Positions 36,073 through 45,419 of a stretch of 64,000 bases of DNA are shown one piece after another. A program made the position numbers and the translations under genes. Under the pieces are notes generated by a model. It did not search any database, was not told the origin of the DNA, and saw only the letters and a program-made list of their open reading frames with translations. The number at the start of each line of letters is the position of its first letter. Position 1 is the stretch's first letter. This DNA is from Cupriavidus necator (GTDB lineage Bacteria; Pseudomonadota; Gammaproteobacteria; Burkholderiales; Burkholderiaceae): contig CP074390.1 in NCBI GenBank assembly GCA_022041995.1, positions 1,364,001 to 1,428,000 on the forward strand, read 5' to 3'.

Positions 36073-37428
36073 ATGACCCCAACCGCCGCCCCGATGGCGT
36101 CCGCCCACACCCCGGTCGTGACCGAACTGACCGTGGTGCCCGTGGCCGGGCATGACAGCATGCTGATGAACCTGTCCGGCGCCCATGGCCCGTACTTCAC
36201 GCGCAATATCGTGATCATGCGCGACAGCGCCGGCCACACCGGCGTGGGCGAGGTCCCGGGCGGCGAGGGCATCCGCCAGACGCTGGAAGACGCGCGGCCG
36301 CTGCTGGTGGGCCAGCCCATCGGCCAGTACCAGGCCATCCTGAACCGCGTGCGCGCGGCATTCGCCAGCCGCGATGCCGGCGGCCGCGGCCTGCAGACCT
36401 TTGACCTGCGCATCACCATCCATGCGGTGACGGCACTGGAGGCGGCACTGCTCGACCTGCTCGGCCAGCACCTCGAGGTGCCGGTGGCCGCACTGCTCGG
36501 CGAAGGCCAGCAGCGCGACGCCGTGGAGATGCTGGGTTACCTCTTCTATATCGGCGACCGCCAGCGCACCACGCTGGACTACCGCATCGAGCCCGATGCC
36601 GACAACGCGTGGTTCCGCCTGCGCAATGAAATGGCGATGACGCCCGAGGGCGTGGTGCGGCTGGCCGAAGCCGCTTACGAGCGCTACGGCTTCAACGACT
36701 TCAAGCTCAAGGGCGGCGTGCTGAGCGGCGACGAAGAGATGGAAGCAGTCCTGGCGCTGGCCGAACGCTTCCCCAGGGCGCGCATCACGCTGGACCCCAA
36801 CGGCGCCTGGTCGCTGGCAGAAGCCGTGCGCCTGTGCCGCGACAAGCGCGGCGTGCTGGCCTATGCCGAAGACCCGTGCGGTGCCGAAGACGGCTACTCC
36901 GGGCGCGAGATCATGGCCGAGTTCCGCACCGCCACCGGCCTGCCCACTGCCACCAACATGATCGCCACCGACTGGCGCCAGATGGGGCATGCGGTGCGGC
37001 TGCAGTCGGTCGACATCCCGCTGGCCGACCCGCACTTCTGGACCATGCAGGGCTCGGTGCGCGTGGCGCAGATGTGCGCCGAGTGGGGCCTCACCTGGGG
37101 CTCGCACTCGAACAACCACTTCGATATCTCGCTGGCGATGTTCACCCACGTGGCCGCTGCCGCACCGGGGCGCATCACCGCCATCGACACGCACTGGATC
37201 TGGCAGGACGGCGAAAACCTGACCCGCAACCCGCTGCGGATCGAAGGCGGCCTGGTGCAGGTGCCCAAGACGCCGGGCCTGGGCGTGGAGCTCGACATGG
37301 ATGCCCTGGCGCGCGCGCACGCGCTGTACCAGAGCAAGGGCCTGGGCGCACGCGACGATGCCGCGGCGATGCAGTTCCTGATTCCCGGCTGGAAATTCAA
37401 CAACAAGGCGCCTTGCATGGTGCGCTGA
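36073..37428 (+). CDS. gudD: Glucarate dehydratase
   Basis: A 451-residue enolase-superfamily enzyme that dehydrates D-glucarate to 5-dehydro-4-deoxy-D-glucarate. The N-terminal part PVVTELTVVPVAGHDSMLMN is close to enteric GudD; the barrel shows the base NDFKLKGG, the metal-binding Asp/Glu/Asn of ITLDPNGAWS, AYAEDPCG and TNMIATDW, and the His base in SHSNNHFDIS. I take ATG 36073, preceded by GGAGACAA; upstream in-frame ATGs at 35992 and 36016 fall in or beside the operator. Two Bug-protein genes follow. Confidence 0.95.
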   Translation: MTPTAAPMASAHTPVVTELTVVPVAGHDSMLMNLSGAHGPYFTRNIVIMRDSAGHTGVGEVPGGEGIRQTLEDARPLLVGQPIGQYQAILNRVRAAFASRDAGGRGLQTFDLRITIHAVTALEAALLDLLGQHLEVPVAALLGEGQQRDAVEMLGYLFYIGDRQRTTLDYRIEPDADNAWFRLRNEMAMTPEGVVRLAEAAYERYGFNDFKLKGGVLSGDEEMEAVLALAERFPRARITLDPNGAWSLAEAVRLCRDKRGVLAYAEDPCGAEDGYSGREIMAEFRTATGLPTATNMIATDWRQMGHAVRLQSVDIPLADPHFWTMQGSVRVAQMCAEWGLTWGSHSNNHFDISLAMFTHVAAAAPGRITAIDTHWIWQDGENLTRNPLRIEGGLVQVPKTPGLGVELDMDALARAHALYQSKGLGARDDAAAMQFLIPGWKFNNKAPCMVR

Positions 37429-37510
37429 TGCGGTACCGGCAACGCCCAACCGGCCGCTGCTGTCATCGGGACGGCCGGCTCATCTGATAAAGACACTGCA
37501 GGAGACAACG

Positions 37511-38533
37511 ATGTATACGTTCCAACGCCAGCGCGCCCTGCGCCTGCACCACTGGCTGCGCGCCTTCGCGCTCGGCTCTGTCGTCACGGCGGCGGCCCTG
37601 ACCGTCAGCGCCGCCGCCCACGCCGCGCCGCAGGACTGGCCGCAACGCCCGGTATCGGTCGTGGTGCCGTTCCCGCCGGGCGGCTCCAGCGACGCCATCG
37701 CGCGCATGCTGACCGTGCCGCTCAATGAAAAGCTGGGCCAGCCCTTCGTCATCGACAACCGCCCCGGCGCGACCGGCGCCATCGGCGCCACCTTCGTCAA
37801 GCGCGCGCCGGCGGACGGCTACACCATGATGGTGGCGTCGATCGGGGTGTATGCGGTGAACCCGTTCCTGCAGAAGAACCTGGCCTATGACCCGGCCAAG
37901 GACTTCGACCTGCTGACGGTGGCGGTGCGCGCGCCCAACGTGCTGGTGGCCAATCCGCGCTTCCCGGCCAACACGCTGCAGGAACTGGTGGCCTACATGA
38001 AGAAGAATCCGGGCAAGGTCAGCTTTGCCTCGTCCGGCGCGGGTTCGTCCGACCACCTGACCGCGGCGCTCTTCTGGCAGAAGAGCGCCACCGACGGCCT
38101 GCACGTGCCCTACAAGGGCGGCGGCCCGGCCATTTCCGACCTCCTTGCCGGCCAGGTCGACGTGTCGTTCCAGAACGTCAACGCCGTGCTGCAGCACATC
38201 CGCACCGGCAAGCTCAAGGCGATGGCCGTGACCTCCGACAAGCGCTCGCCGGTGCTGCCCAATGTGCCCACCATGGCCGAGGCCGGCATCAAGGATGTGG
38301 AGGTCTATTCCTGGCAGGGCGTGGCCGCGCCGCGCGGCCTGCCGCCCGCGATCAAGAGCCGCCTGCACGGCGCGCTGGTGTCCTCGCTGAACGACCCGAA
38401 GATGCGCCAGACGCTGTCCGAGAGCGGCTTCGAGGTGGTGGCCAACACGCCTGAGCAGTTCAACCAGTTCGAGGCGCAGGAGCTGCAGCGCTGGAAGACC
38501 GTGATCGAGAAGGGCAAGATCGCGCTGGACTGA
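37511..38533 (+). CDS. Bug/TctC-family solute-binding protein
   Basis: A 340-residue periplasmic binding protein of the Bug (TctC) family. A long signal region ends in AAAHAAP; the mature chain begins QDWPQRPVSVVVPFPPGGSS, the usual phosphate-loop-like carboxylate site, with VDNRPGA-like IDNRPGATGAIG next. It is 82 bp after gudD, in the same direction, so it may bind glucarate or a related sugar acid. No TctA/TctB membrane partners are in the window; Bug proteins are often orphans in this group. Confidence 0.87.
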   Translation: MYTFQRQRALRLHHWLRAFALGSVVTAAALTVSAAAHAAPQDWPQRPVSVVVPFPPGGSSDAIARMLTVPLNEKLGQPFVIDNRPGATGAIGATFVKRAPADGYTMMVASIGVYAVNPFLQKNLAYDPAKDFDLLTVAVRAPNVLVANPRFPANTLQELVAYMKKNPGKVSFASSGAGSSDHLTAALFWQKSATDGLHVPYKGGGPAISDLLAGQVDVSFQNVNAVLQHIRTGKLKAMAVTSDKRSPVLPNVPTMAEAGIKDVEVYSWQGVAAPRGLPPAIKSRLHGALVSSLNDPKMRQTLSESGFEVVANTPEQFNQFEAQELQRWKTVIEKGKIALD

Positions 38534-38633
38534 AGCCATAGCACTGAACCCAGACACTGCAGCACCGACCGCGCCGGCCATGCACGCATAGCGTGCCGCG
38601 CCGGCGCGCGCGCCATCGACAGGAGACCACAGC

Positions 38634-39632
38634 ATGACCCAGGGACGCCGCAACTTCCTCAAGCAATCCTCCGCACTGGCCGCCGGGCTGGCTGCCGGCC
38701 CGCTCGCCGGCTTGTCCTCGGCGGCGCACGCCGCGCCGGATTGGCCCACCCGCCCGATCCGCCTGGTGGTGCCGTACACCGCCGGCGGCTCGTCGGACAT
38801 CATCGCGCGCCTGATCAGCAAGCAGCTGGGCGACGCGCTGGGGCAATCCGTAGTGGTGGACAACCGCCCCGGCGCCAACGGCAACGTCGGCGCGGCACTG
38901 GTCGCGCAGGCCACCGACAACCACACGCTGATGCTGTGCGATATCGGCGCGCTGGCGATCAGCCCGTCGGTCTATACCAAGCTGACCTTCAATATCGCCA
39001 AGGACCTCAAGCCGGTGTCGATGCTGGCCTACTCGCCGCACTTGCTGGTGGTGCATCCGTCGGTGCAGGCGGCCAGCGTGAAGGAACTGGTGGCGCTGTC
39101 GCAGCGCAGCCAGCTCAACTTCGCCGTGACCGCCATCGGCAGCGCGCCGCACCTGGCCGGCGTGGCGGTGGAGCAGGCCACCGGCGCCAAGTGGCAATAC
39201 GTACCCTACAAGGGTGGCTCGCAGGCCATTGCCGATACCGTGGGCGGCAGCGCCCAGGTGCTGATGAACGGCATGCTGGCCACGCTGCCGCACGTGCAGT
39301 CGGGCAAGCTCAAGCTGATCGCCCAGTCCAAGCGCACGCGCATGCCGCTGCTGCAGAACGTACCGACCATCGCCGAGCAGGGCGTGCCGAATTTCGAATC
39401 CGGAACGTGGCAGGGCGTGATGGCCCCGGCCAGCATGCCCGATGCGATGGTGGCGCGCATCAGCGGCGAGCTGATCCGCATCATCCGGGCGCCGGACCTG
39501 CGTGCTCAGCTGGTGGCGCAGGGGGCGGAAGTGGTGACGATGACACCGGGCGAGACCGGGAAGTTCTTTGTTGCCGAGCAGACGCGATGGGCGGGGGTGG
39601 TGAGGCAGGCGGGGATTAGGCTGGAGGCTTGA
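38634..39632 (+). CDS. Bug/TctC-family solute-binding protein (Tat signal)
   Basis: A second Bug-family protein, 332 residues, with a twin-arginine-type signal (RRNFLKQSS, then LAAGLAAGPLAGLSSAAHA). The mature chain starts APDWPTRPIRLVVPYTAGGS and has VVDNRPGANGNVG. It is 100 bp downstream of the first Bug gene, with an AGGAG-type site before the ATG. The use of Tat here and Sec in its neighbour suggests different folding or cofactor needs, or just independent ancestry. Ligand unknown; sugar acids are plausible from context. Confidence 0.86.
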   Translation: MTQGRRNFLKQSSALAAGLAAGPLAGLSSAAHAAPDWPTRPIRLVVPYTAGGSSDIIARLISKQLGDALGQSVVVDNRPGANGNVGAALVAQATDNHTLMLCDIGALAISPSVYTKLTFNIAKDLKPVSMLAYSPHLLVVHPSVQAASVKELVALSQRSQLNFAVTAIGSAPHLAGVAVEQATGAKWQYVPYKGGSQAIADTVGGSAQVLMNGMLATLPHVQSGKLKLIAQSKRTRMPLLQNVPTIAEQGVPNFESGTWQGVMAPASMPDAMVARISGELIRIIRAPDLRAQLVAQGAEVVTMTPGETGKFFVAEQTRWAGVVRQAGIRLEA

Positions 39633-40427
39633 GGTGAGGTTTTGTGGGGGGTGGCTGGGGCTATTTGGTCGGGTGTCGTGCTTGGCTGGCGTGGCTGTTT
39701 CGCCGGCGTAGCCGGCGAGTCACTTTTTGTCCGAGCGACAAAAAGTAACCAAAAAACGCGTCGCCTATGCGGCTGGCAATCCATTCCTCGGCGTTGGTAG
39801 TTCGGGCGGCGGTGATTTCCGTTCGATGTGGTTGCCCGTTCGAGCCTGCTAACGCTATGTGAGTGTGTGACAGTGCCTGCGTTAACCCACTATTGAACGA
39901 TCCCCATGCAGGGCGTAGGCCGCCTGCTGCCAGCCGTAGCGCGGGGACGCCTACGGCTGCTGCGCCGGCTCTAAGCAGAGCGACCGACCACTTCCAATCG
40001 CGTTGGGTTCGGCATCATCCGCGACCACGCGGTGCGAGCGCAGCGATGCACTCCGTGCCCGGGCCCTCCGACCTGAGATGCTGCGTGCGCGCAGCGCAGC
40101 CGAAGGCGTCCCACCGATGGCGGTCTTAGCAGGCTGCCAACAACCTAAAGTCGGGTTCGTCCAATAGTCCGTGGACGGAGGCACCAGACAGGGAGCGTAG
40201 CTGGCTCGAACCACCAATCACATCAGCGGAAATCACCACCGCCCGAACCACCAACGCCGAGCAATTTATAGCCAGCCGCTCAGGCGACGCGTTCTTTGGT
40301 TACTTTCTGTCGCTTGGACAGAAAGTGACTCGCCGGCTACGCCGGCGAAACAGCCCACGCTAGTCAAGCACGATAACCAACCGCAGCGCCGAAGCCATAC
40401 AAGCCCCCCACCGCGGACCCTGCAAGA
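39633..40427. repeat. 0.7-kb non-coding inverted-repeat element
   Basis: No gene. Two imperfect 171-base arms in opposite orientation (39676-39846 and 40203-40373) flank a 356-base centre, and a smaller nested repeat (AGCCTGCTAA at 39843-39852, its complement at 40126-40135) lies inside. Each arm contains a 10-pair hairpin (39722-39746; 40302-40326) of ACTTTNTGTC form. The element separates the convergent Bug and aldehyde dehydrogenase genes, where it could end transcription from both sides. No transposase or flanking target duplication was seen. Confidence 0.85.
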
Positions 40428-41954
40428 TCACCCCTTCACCGCTTCCGGCAACAACGCCTGCGGCAAGTTCTGATAACAAACCGGCCGCAGGAAGCGGTCA
40501 ATCGCCGTCGCCCCAACCGAAGTCGAACGCACATCCGAAGTCGCCGGAAACGGCCCGCCATGCACCATCGCGTAGGCAACTTCAACCCCGGTCGGATAGC
40601 CATTGCACAACACCCGCCCGGCCTTGCGTTCCAGCACCGGCAGCAGGCGCTGCGCGGCCGCATGGTCGGCATCGTCGAGCTGCATCGTCGCGGTCAGCTG
40701 GCCTTCAAGCTGCCGCGCTACCGTCAGCATCTCTTCGAGATCGCGGCACACCACCAGCACCGTCGACGGGCCGAACACCTCGGCCTGCATCCGATGATCC
40801 GCCATGAACTGCGCCGCGGTGGTTTCGAACATCGCCGGCCGCGCCTGGTTGGCCCCGTTGCCGTCGACGCCGTCGCCGATGCGCTGCAGCCCGTCGAGCG
40901 ACGACAGTTGCGCCACGCCTTGCTCATAGGCGGCATGGATGCCGGGCGTCAGCATGGTCGCTGCCGGCTTGCCTTGCAGTGCACCGAGCGCCGCGGCGCG
41001 GAACTTGTCCAGAGCGGGACCTTCGATGCCGATCACCAGTCCGGGGTTGGTGCAGAACTGGCCGACGCCGAGCACCAGCGAATCCACCAGCTGGCGGCCG
41101 ATTTCCTCCCCGCGCGCGTCGAGCGCGGCGGGCAGCAGGAACACCGGGTTGATGCTGCTCATCTCGGCGTACACGGGGATCGGCTGCGGGCGCGCGTTGG
41201 CGGCGCGCATCAGCGCCATGCCGCCCGCGCGCGAGCCGGTGAAGCCGACCGCCTGGATCGCGGGATGCGACACCAGCGCCGTGCCGATGACATTGCCCGC
41301 GCCCACCAGCAGCGAGAACACACCCTCGGGCAGGCCGGCGTCCTGCACGGCCTTCTGGATCACGCGCCCGACCAGCTCCGAAGTGCCCAGGTGCGCCGAG
41401 TGCGCCTTGACCACGACCGGGCAGCCGGCGGCCAGCGCCGCGGCGGTGTCGCCGCCGGCCACGGAGAAGGCGAGCGGGAAGTTGCTGGCGCCGAACACCG
41501 CCACCGGGCCGATGGCGATGCGCTGCATGCGCAGGTCCGGGCGCGGCGGGTTGCGCTCGGGCAGCGCGGGGTCGAAGGTGGCTTGCTGCCAGCGGCCCTC
41601 GCGCAGCACGCTGGCGAACAGGCGCAGCTGGCCGGCGGTGCGGCCGCGCTCGCCCTGCAGGCGCGCGACGGGCAGCGCGCTTTCCAGATGGGCGCGCTCG
41701 ATGAGCGTGTCGCCCAGCGCCTCTATGCCGCTGGCGATGGCCTCCAGGAATGCCGCGCGCTGTTCCGGCGTGGTGTTGCGGTAGGTGTCAAAGGCGGCCT
41801 CGGCCAGCGCGCAGGCGCGCTCGACCTCGGCCTGGCCGCCGCCGTGGAAGTCGGGCCCCAGGGCCTGGCCGGTTGCGGGGTTGATGGCCTGCAGCAGGGT
41901 TTCGGAGCCGCGCACGGCTTGCGCGCCGATCAGCATGTCGCCGGTGATTTGCAT
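40428..41954 (-). CDS. 2-oxoglutarate semialdehyde (2,5-dioxovalerate) dehydrogenase
   Basis: A 508-residue NAD(P)-dependent aldehyde dehydrogenase. The catalytic Cys is in GVGQFCTNPG near residue 292 and the general base Glu in VYAEMSSINP near 255; FGASNFPLAFSVAGGDTA is the cofactor-binding region of the KGSADH-III type. It would oxidise 2,5-dioxopentanoate to 2-oxoglutarate, the last step of the glucarate route. It lies 114 bp downstream of kdgD on the same strand. Other aldehydes cannot be excluded. Confidence 0.88.
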   Translation of the reverse strand: MQITGDMLIGAQAVRGSETLLQAINPATGQALGPDFHGGGQAEVERACALAEAAFDTYRNTTPEQRAAFLEAIASGIEALGDTLIERAHLESALPVARLQGERGRTAGQLRLFASVLREGRWQQATFDPALPERNPPRPDLRMQRIAIGPVAVFGASNFPLAFSVAGGDTAAALAAGCPVVVKAHSAHLGTSELVGRVIQKAVQDAGLPEGVFSLLVGAGNVIGTALVSHPAIQAVGFTGSRAGGMALMRAANARPQPIPVYAEMSSINPVFLLPAALDARGEEIGRQLVDSLVLGVGQFCTNPGLVIGIEGPALDKFRAAALGALQGKPAATMLTPGIHAAYEQGVAQLSSLDGLQRIGDGVDGNGANQARPAMFETTAAQFMADHRMQAEVFGPSTVLVVCRDLEEMLTVARQLEGQLTATMQLDDADHAAAQRLLPVLERKAGRVLCNGYPTGVEVAYAMVHGGPFPATSDVRSTSVGATAIDRFLRPVCYQNLPQALLPEAVKG

Positions 41955-42068
41955 GGAAGGATTCCTTGTCAGCGTTGGGAACGGGAAAGCCGGCCGGAGG
42001 GCATGCGCCCCGCGGCCGGCCTGTCGAAATGCAATGCGAGGACGGCTGGATTTCCGCCTGCGTGCCGG

Positions 42069-42983
42069 TTACTGCGGGCCGAGCGTGTTGATCAGCGCGC
42101 CCAGCATCTCCATTTCCTCGCCGGTCAGGTCGGTCAGCGGGGCGCGCACCGGACCGCCGTCGCGGCCGACCAGGCGGGCGCCGGCCTTGACGATGCTGAC
42201 CGCATAGCCGGCCTTGCGGTTGCGGATGGCCAGGTAGGGCAGGAAGAAGTCGTCGATCAGGCGGCCCACGGTGGCGTGGTCGTCCGCGGCGATGGCGCGG
42301 TAGAAGTCCATCGCGGTCTTGGGGATGAAGTTGAACACTGCCGACGAATACACCGGCACGCCCAGCGCCTTGTAGGCCGCGGCATAGACCTCAGCCGTGG
42401 GCAGGCCGCCCAGGTAAGAGAAGCGGTCGCCCAGCGTGCGGCGGATGCTGACCATGGCCTCGATGTCGCCCACGCCGTCCTTGAAGCCGACCAGGTTGGG
42501 GCAGCGCTCCGCGAGGCGTGCCAGCTGCGTCGCATCCAGCTTCGAGTTGGCGCGGTTGTAGACGATCACGCCGATGTCCACCGACTTGCAGACCTCTTCG
42601 ACATGCGCGGCAATGCCGTCCTGGCTGGCTTCGGTCAGATAGTGCGGCAGCAGCAGCACGCCGGCCGCGCCCAGGCGCTGGGCTTCCTGCGCGTAGGCGA
42701 TGGCGGTGCGGGTCGGGCCGCCGGCGCCGGCCAGGATCGGCACCTTGCCGGCGCAGGTGCGCACGGCGGTGTCGACCACGGCCGAGTAGTCCTGCGGCGT
42801 CAGCGAGAAGAACTCGCCGGTGCCGCCCGCCGCGAACAGCGCGGTGGCGCCGTAGGGGGCCAGCCACTCCAGCCGCGCCGCGTAGGACTGCGGTGCGAAG
42901 TCGCCCTGTGCGTCGAAGTCGGTGATGGGGAAGGACAGCAGGCCTTCAGAGACGATTTGCTTGAGTTCGTTGGGTGCGAGCAT
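42069..42983 (-). CDS. kdgD: 5-dehydro-4-deoxyglucarate dehydratase
   Basis: A 304-residue class I aldolase-superfamily (DapA-like) enzyme that dehydrates and decarboxylates 5-dehydro-4-deoxy-D-glucarate to 2,5-dioxopentanoate. Schiff-base Lys is in NLVGFKDGVGD near 184 and the Tyr partner in IGVIVYNRAN near 142; GGTGEFFSLT near 55 is the substrate carboxylate loop. First gene of a minus-strand pair with the semialdehyde dehydrogenase. An operator half-site identical to that of gudD lies about 70 bp upstream. Confidence 0.93.
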   Translation of the reverse strand: MLAPNELKQIVSEGLLSFPITDFDAQGDFAPQSYAARLEWLAPYGATALFAAGGTGEFFSLTPQDYSAVVDTAVRTCAGKVPILAGAGGPTRTAIAYAQEAQRLGAAGVLLLPHYLTEASQDGIAAHVEEVCKSVDIGVIVYNRANSKLDATQLARLAERCPNLVGFKDGVGDIEAMVSIRRTLGDRFSYLGGLPTAEVYAAAYKALGVPVYSSAVFNFIPKTAMDFYRAIAADDHATVGRLIDDFFLPYLAIRNRKAGYAVSIVKAGARLVGRDGGPVRAPLTDLTGEEMEMLGALINTLGPQ

Positions 42984-43395
42984 TGCGGCAATCCTGAGCG
43001 GGCCAGCGGCCCGGGTGGCAGTGGCGGCTGACTGCGGCGGCGCAGGTCATCCGAGTTATCAGTCATCGTACGACAAGGTTTTGGCAAACGCAATAGGGCA
43101 GGCGATCATTCGGGGTTAACCGGGGTGCGGCCGGCGTTTCCGCCGGAAAGTCCTGCGGGCACTCAAAAAACGACAGAAACGCGCAGCCAGAGGCACTTCT
43201 TGCCTGGGATGGCGGCGCTCGTACTGTGGTGAGGTCCGGCAAGGCTGGAATTGGGATGTTGTAGGACAACGTAGGTCAGGTCGGCTCCCTGCCGGCGCGC
43301 CGTCCACTCAGGAAATTTGAAACACCCATGCAAAGCTGCCGGTGCACGGGCCCCCGGCGACTGGCACACTGACATCCTGGACTGACGGGGAGAAC
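42984..43395. other. Intergenic region, 412 bp
   Basis: Holds the kdgD promoter side with the glucarate operator at 43055-43081, and the promoter side of the DedA-rhodanese gene. Between 43090 and 43380 I see nothing recognisable. Confidence 0.5.
43055..43081. promoter_or_regulatory. Glucarate operator upstream of kdgD
   Basis: GTTATCAGTCAT is identical to the left half of the palindrome at 35977; after a 3-base centre (CGT) the right side keeps A-GACA of ATGACA but then diverges. It lies about 72 bp before the kdgD start and contains a TCGTACGA core. One strong and one degenerate half-site suggest weaker binding than at gudD. Confidence 0.7.
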
Positions 43396-44376
43396 ATGGT
43401 GGGAGAGTTACAGGCCTTGCTGGAAAACCACGGGCTGATGCTGGTGTTCCTGAACGTGCTGGTCGAGCAGGCCGGGCTGCCGGTGCCGGCGTACCCGATG
43501 CTGTTCGTCGCCGGCGCGCTGGGCGTGCAGGAAACCGGCCCGTCGATCGGCGCGGTGCTGGCGGCGGTGATCTTCGCCTGCCTGATTGCCGATACCGGCT
43601 GGTACTTCGCCGGACGCCGGCTGGGGCAGCCGATGCTGCGCACGATCTGCCGGGTATCGATTTCGCAGGACTCGTGCATCCGCCAGACCCAGTCGCTCTA
43701 TCTGCGCATAGGGCCGCGCTCGCTGGTGATTGCCAAGCTGCTGCCCGGTGCCGGGGCCTTGTCCACCGCAATGGCGGGCATGACGGGCACGCCGTTGCCG
43801 GTGTTCCTGTTTTATGACGCCATCGGCGCGCTGGTCTGGGCTGGCAGCGCCTTGCTGATCGGCGTGGTGTTCAGTGATTTTATCGATGCCATCCTGGAGG
43901 GGTTCAGCGCCTACGGGCATATGGCCGTGGTGGGGCTGGTGGTGGCGTTCGCGCTGTTCCTGGCGTGGCGCTGGTGGCGCCGCTTCCGGCTGCTGCGCCG
44001 CACGCGGCGCGTGCCGCGCATGAGCGTGGATGAACTGGAAGCGCGCAGGCTCGCCGGCAGCCTGCCGGTGGTGATCGACGTGCGCGCCCACGGCGACACG
44101 CCGATGGAACGCATCCCCGGCTCGGTGGTGCTCGACATGCAGGGCGCGCTGGACAGCCTGGACGCGCTGGGCGTGCCGCACGCCGGGGCCGACATCGTGG
44201 TCTATTGCGCCTGCCCCAATGAACTGTCCGCCGCGCTGCTGGCCGAGCGCCTGCGCGTGGCTGGCTACCCGAAGACCTGGGCGCTGGCCGGCGGCTTCGA
44301 CGAATGGAAACGGCGCCACGGCGGCACCGCCCCGACCGAGGCGGCCAACCAGCCAGGGCCGGCCGAAGCCGCCTGA
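43396..44376 (+). CDS. DedA-family membrane protein fused to a rhodanese domain
   Basis: A 326-residue fusion. Residues about 1-205 form a DedA/SNARE-associated domain with several membrane helices and the conserved AGLPVPAYP-type re-entrant loop and GRRLG segment. A basic linker (RLLRRTRRVPRMS) leads to a rhodanese domain (about 225-320) with active-site loop CACPNELSAA, containing the catalytic Cys near residue 276. DedA relatives act in membrane lipid flipping or proton-motive-force upkeep; the sulfurtransferase may sense or process sulfur species. GGGGAG sets the start. Confidence 0.85.
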   Translation: MVGELQALLENHGLMLVFLNVLVEQAGLPVPAYPMLFVAGALGVQETGPSIGAVLAAVIFACLIADTGWYFAGRRLGQPMLRTICRVSISQDSCIRQTQSLYLRIGPRSLVIAKLLPGAGALSTAMAGMTGTPLPVFLFYDAIGALVWAGSALLIGVVFSDFIDAILEGFSAYGHMAVVGLVVAFALFLAWRWWRRFRLLRRTRRVPRMSVDELEARRLAGSLPVVIDVRAHGDTPMERIPGSVVLDMQGALDSLDALGVPHAGADIVVYCACPNELSAALLAERLRVAGYPKTWALAGGFDEWKRRHGGTAPTEAANQPGPAEAA

Positions 44377-44401
44377 ACCTGCCAGGCCGTCGGCGCTGCG
44401 C

Positions 44402-45358
44402 TCAGCGCTTGCCCGCGGTCTGGAATACCGACAGGTCCGGGTAGACCGCGCGGATCTTCTCCCACTCCGCGGCATTGAAGAACTAGCACTTGCCGGCGCC
44501 GAAGCGCTTGGACACCTCCACGCAGAAGCGCACGGCTTCAGCGATGTCGATCTCATGGTTGGCCGAGGTCGCGCTGCCCGACACCACCGACTGCGCCGTC
44601 ACCGCCACGCCGACCACCGGCGCCTGGGTGGCCACGTGCGGCTGCATGATGCTGTTGAAGTGGTACAGGCCGTTGTGGTACGGCGTGATGTCCTGCTGCG
44701 AGATCGGGAAGGTCACCGCCGGGCAGCCGGTGGTGGACTCCATGGTCGCCACCAGGTCTGGCGCCACGCGCAGGATGTAACCCTGCATCGCCGTCGGCGA
44801 AATCGCAAAGCCGCGGTGCTTGATGATGCTGTTGCCCTTGGAGGCATCGATCGACAGAATCGCGTCCATCTCCGGCAGCACCTGGTAGTCGTTCATGGTG
44901 TCGGAGGAGACCGGCATGCCCATGAACGGCACCGGGTCGTGCGGCTGCATCGAGACATTGGTCGACAGGTGCGTGGTCACGATCACGTCGCCGGCCAGGT
45001 GGTCGCCGCGCGCCTTCATCTGCGCCAGCTTGAGCGCCACCGCCAGGCAGCCGATCGGGCCGTCGGCGTCAGACACCAGTCCCACCAGTTCCGGGCGCGC
45101 GCCAATCGCGCCGTTGCGGCCGATCACGCCCAGCGTCGGCGCACTGCCGCCGCCGCGCTTGCCCGTGGTGCCGGGGATCACGATGGTGATGAAGTCGGTG
45201 GTGTTGGCCGTGTTCTCGGGCGGGGCGTTGTGGATCGTGGTCACTGCCACGCTCACGCCGGCTCCGGCATAGGGCGCGAACAGTTCGCTGACGACCGCAC
45301 CGTTGGCGTGCGGGCTGTCCAGGGCTTCATGAATGACCAGCGTCTGCTGCAGGGCCAT
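44402..45358 (-). CDS. DUF1177 protein with an in-frame TAG near the C-terminus
   Basis: A DUF1177-family protein of unknown function, probably metal-dependent hydrolase-like; about 317 residues if the TAG at 44483-44485 is passed, 291 if it ends there. The body is typical (ALDSPHANGAVVSELFAPYA; DGPIGCLAVALKLAQMKARGD; HLSTNVSMQPHDPVPFMGMP). After GAGKC the TAG interrupts, then FFNAAEWEKIRAVYPDLSVF continues in the same frame to a TGA at 44402. A single change from GAG or CAG explains it. ATG 45358 follows GGAGAAAG. Last gene of the porin/PepE operon. Confidence 0.8.
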
Positions 45359-45419
45359 GGCTTTCTCCAAAGGATGTGCCAAACCGCGCGCGGCGCGGGC
45401 AGGGCGTCTACAAAAAAGA

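Noticed and set aside
45358..45382. Upstream TTG start for the DUF1177 gene
   Set aside because: The ATG at 45358 has GGAGAAAG at proper distance; the TTG reading has no ribosome site.
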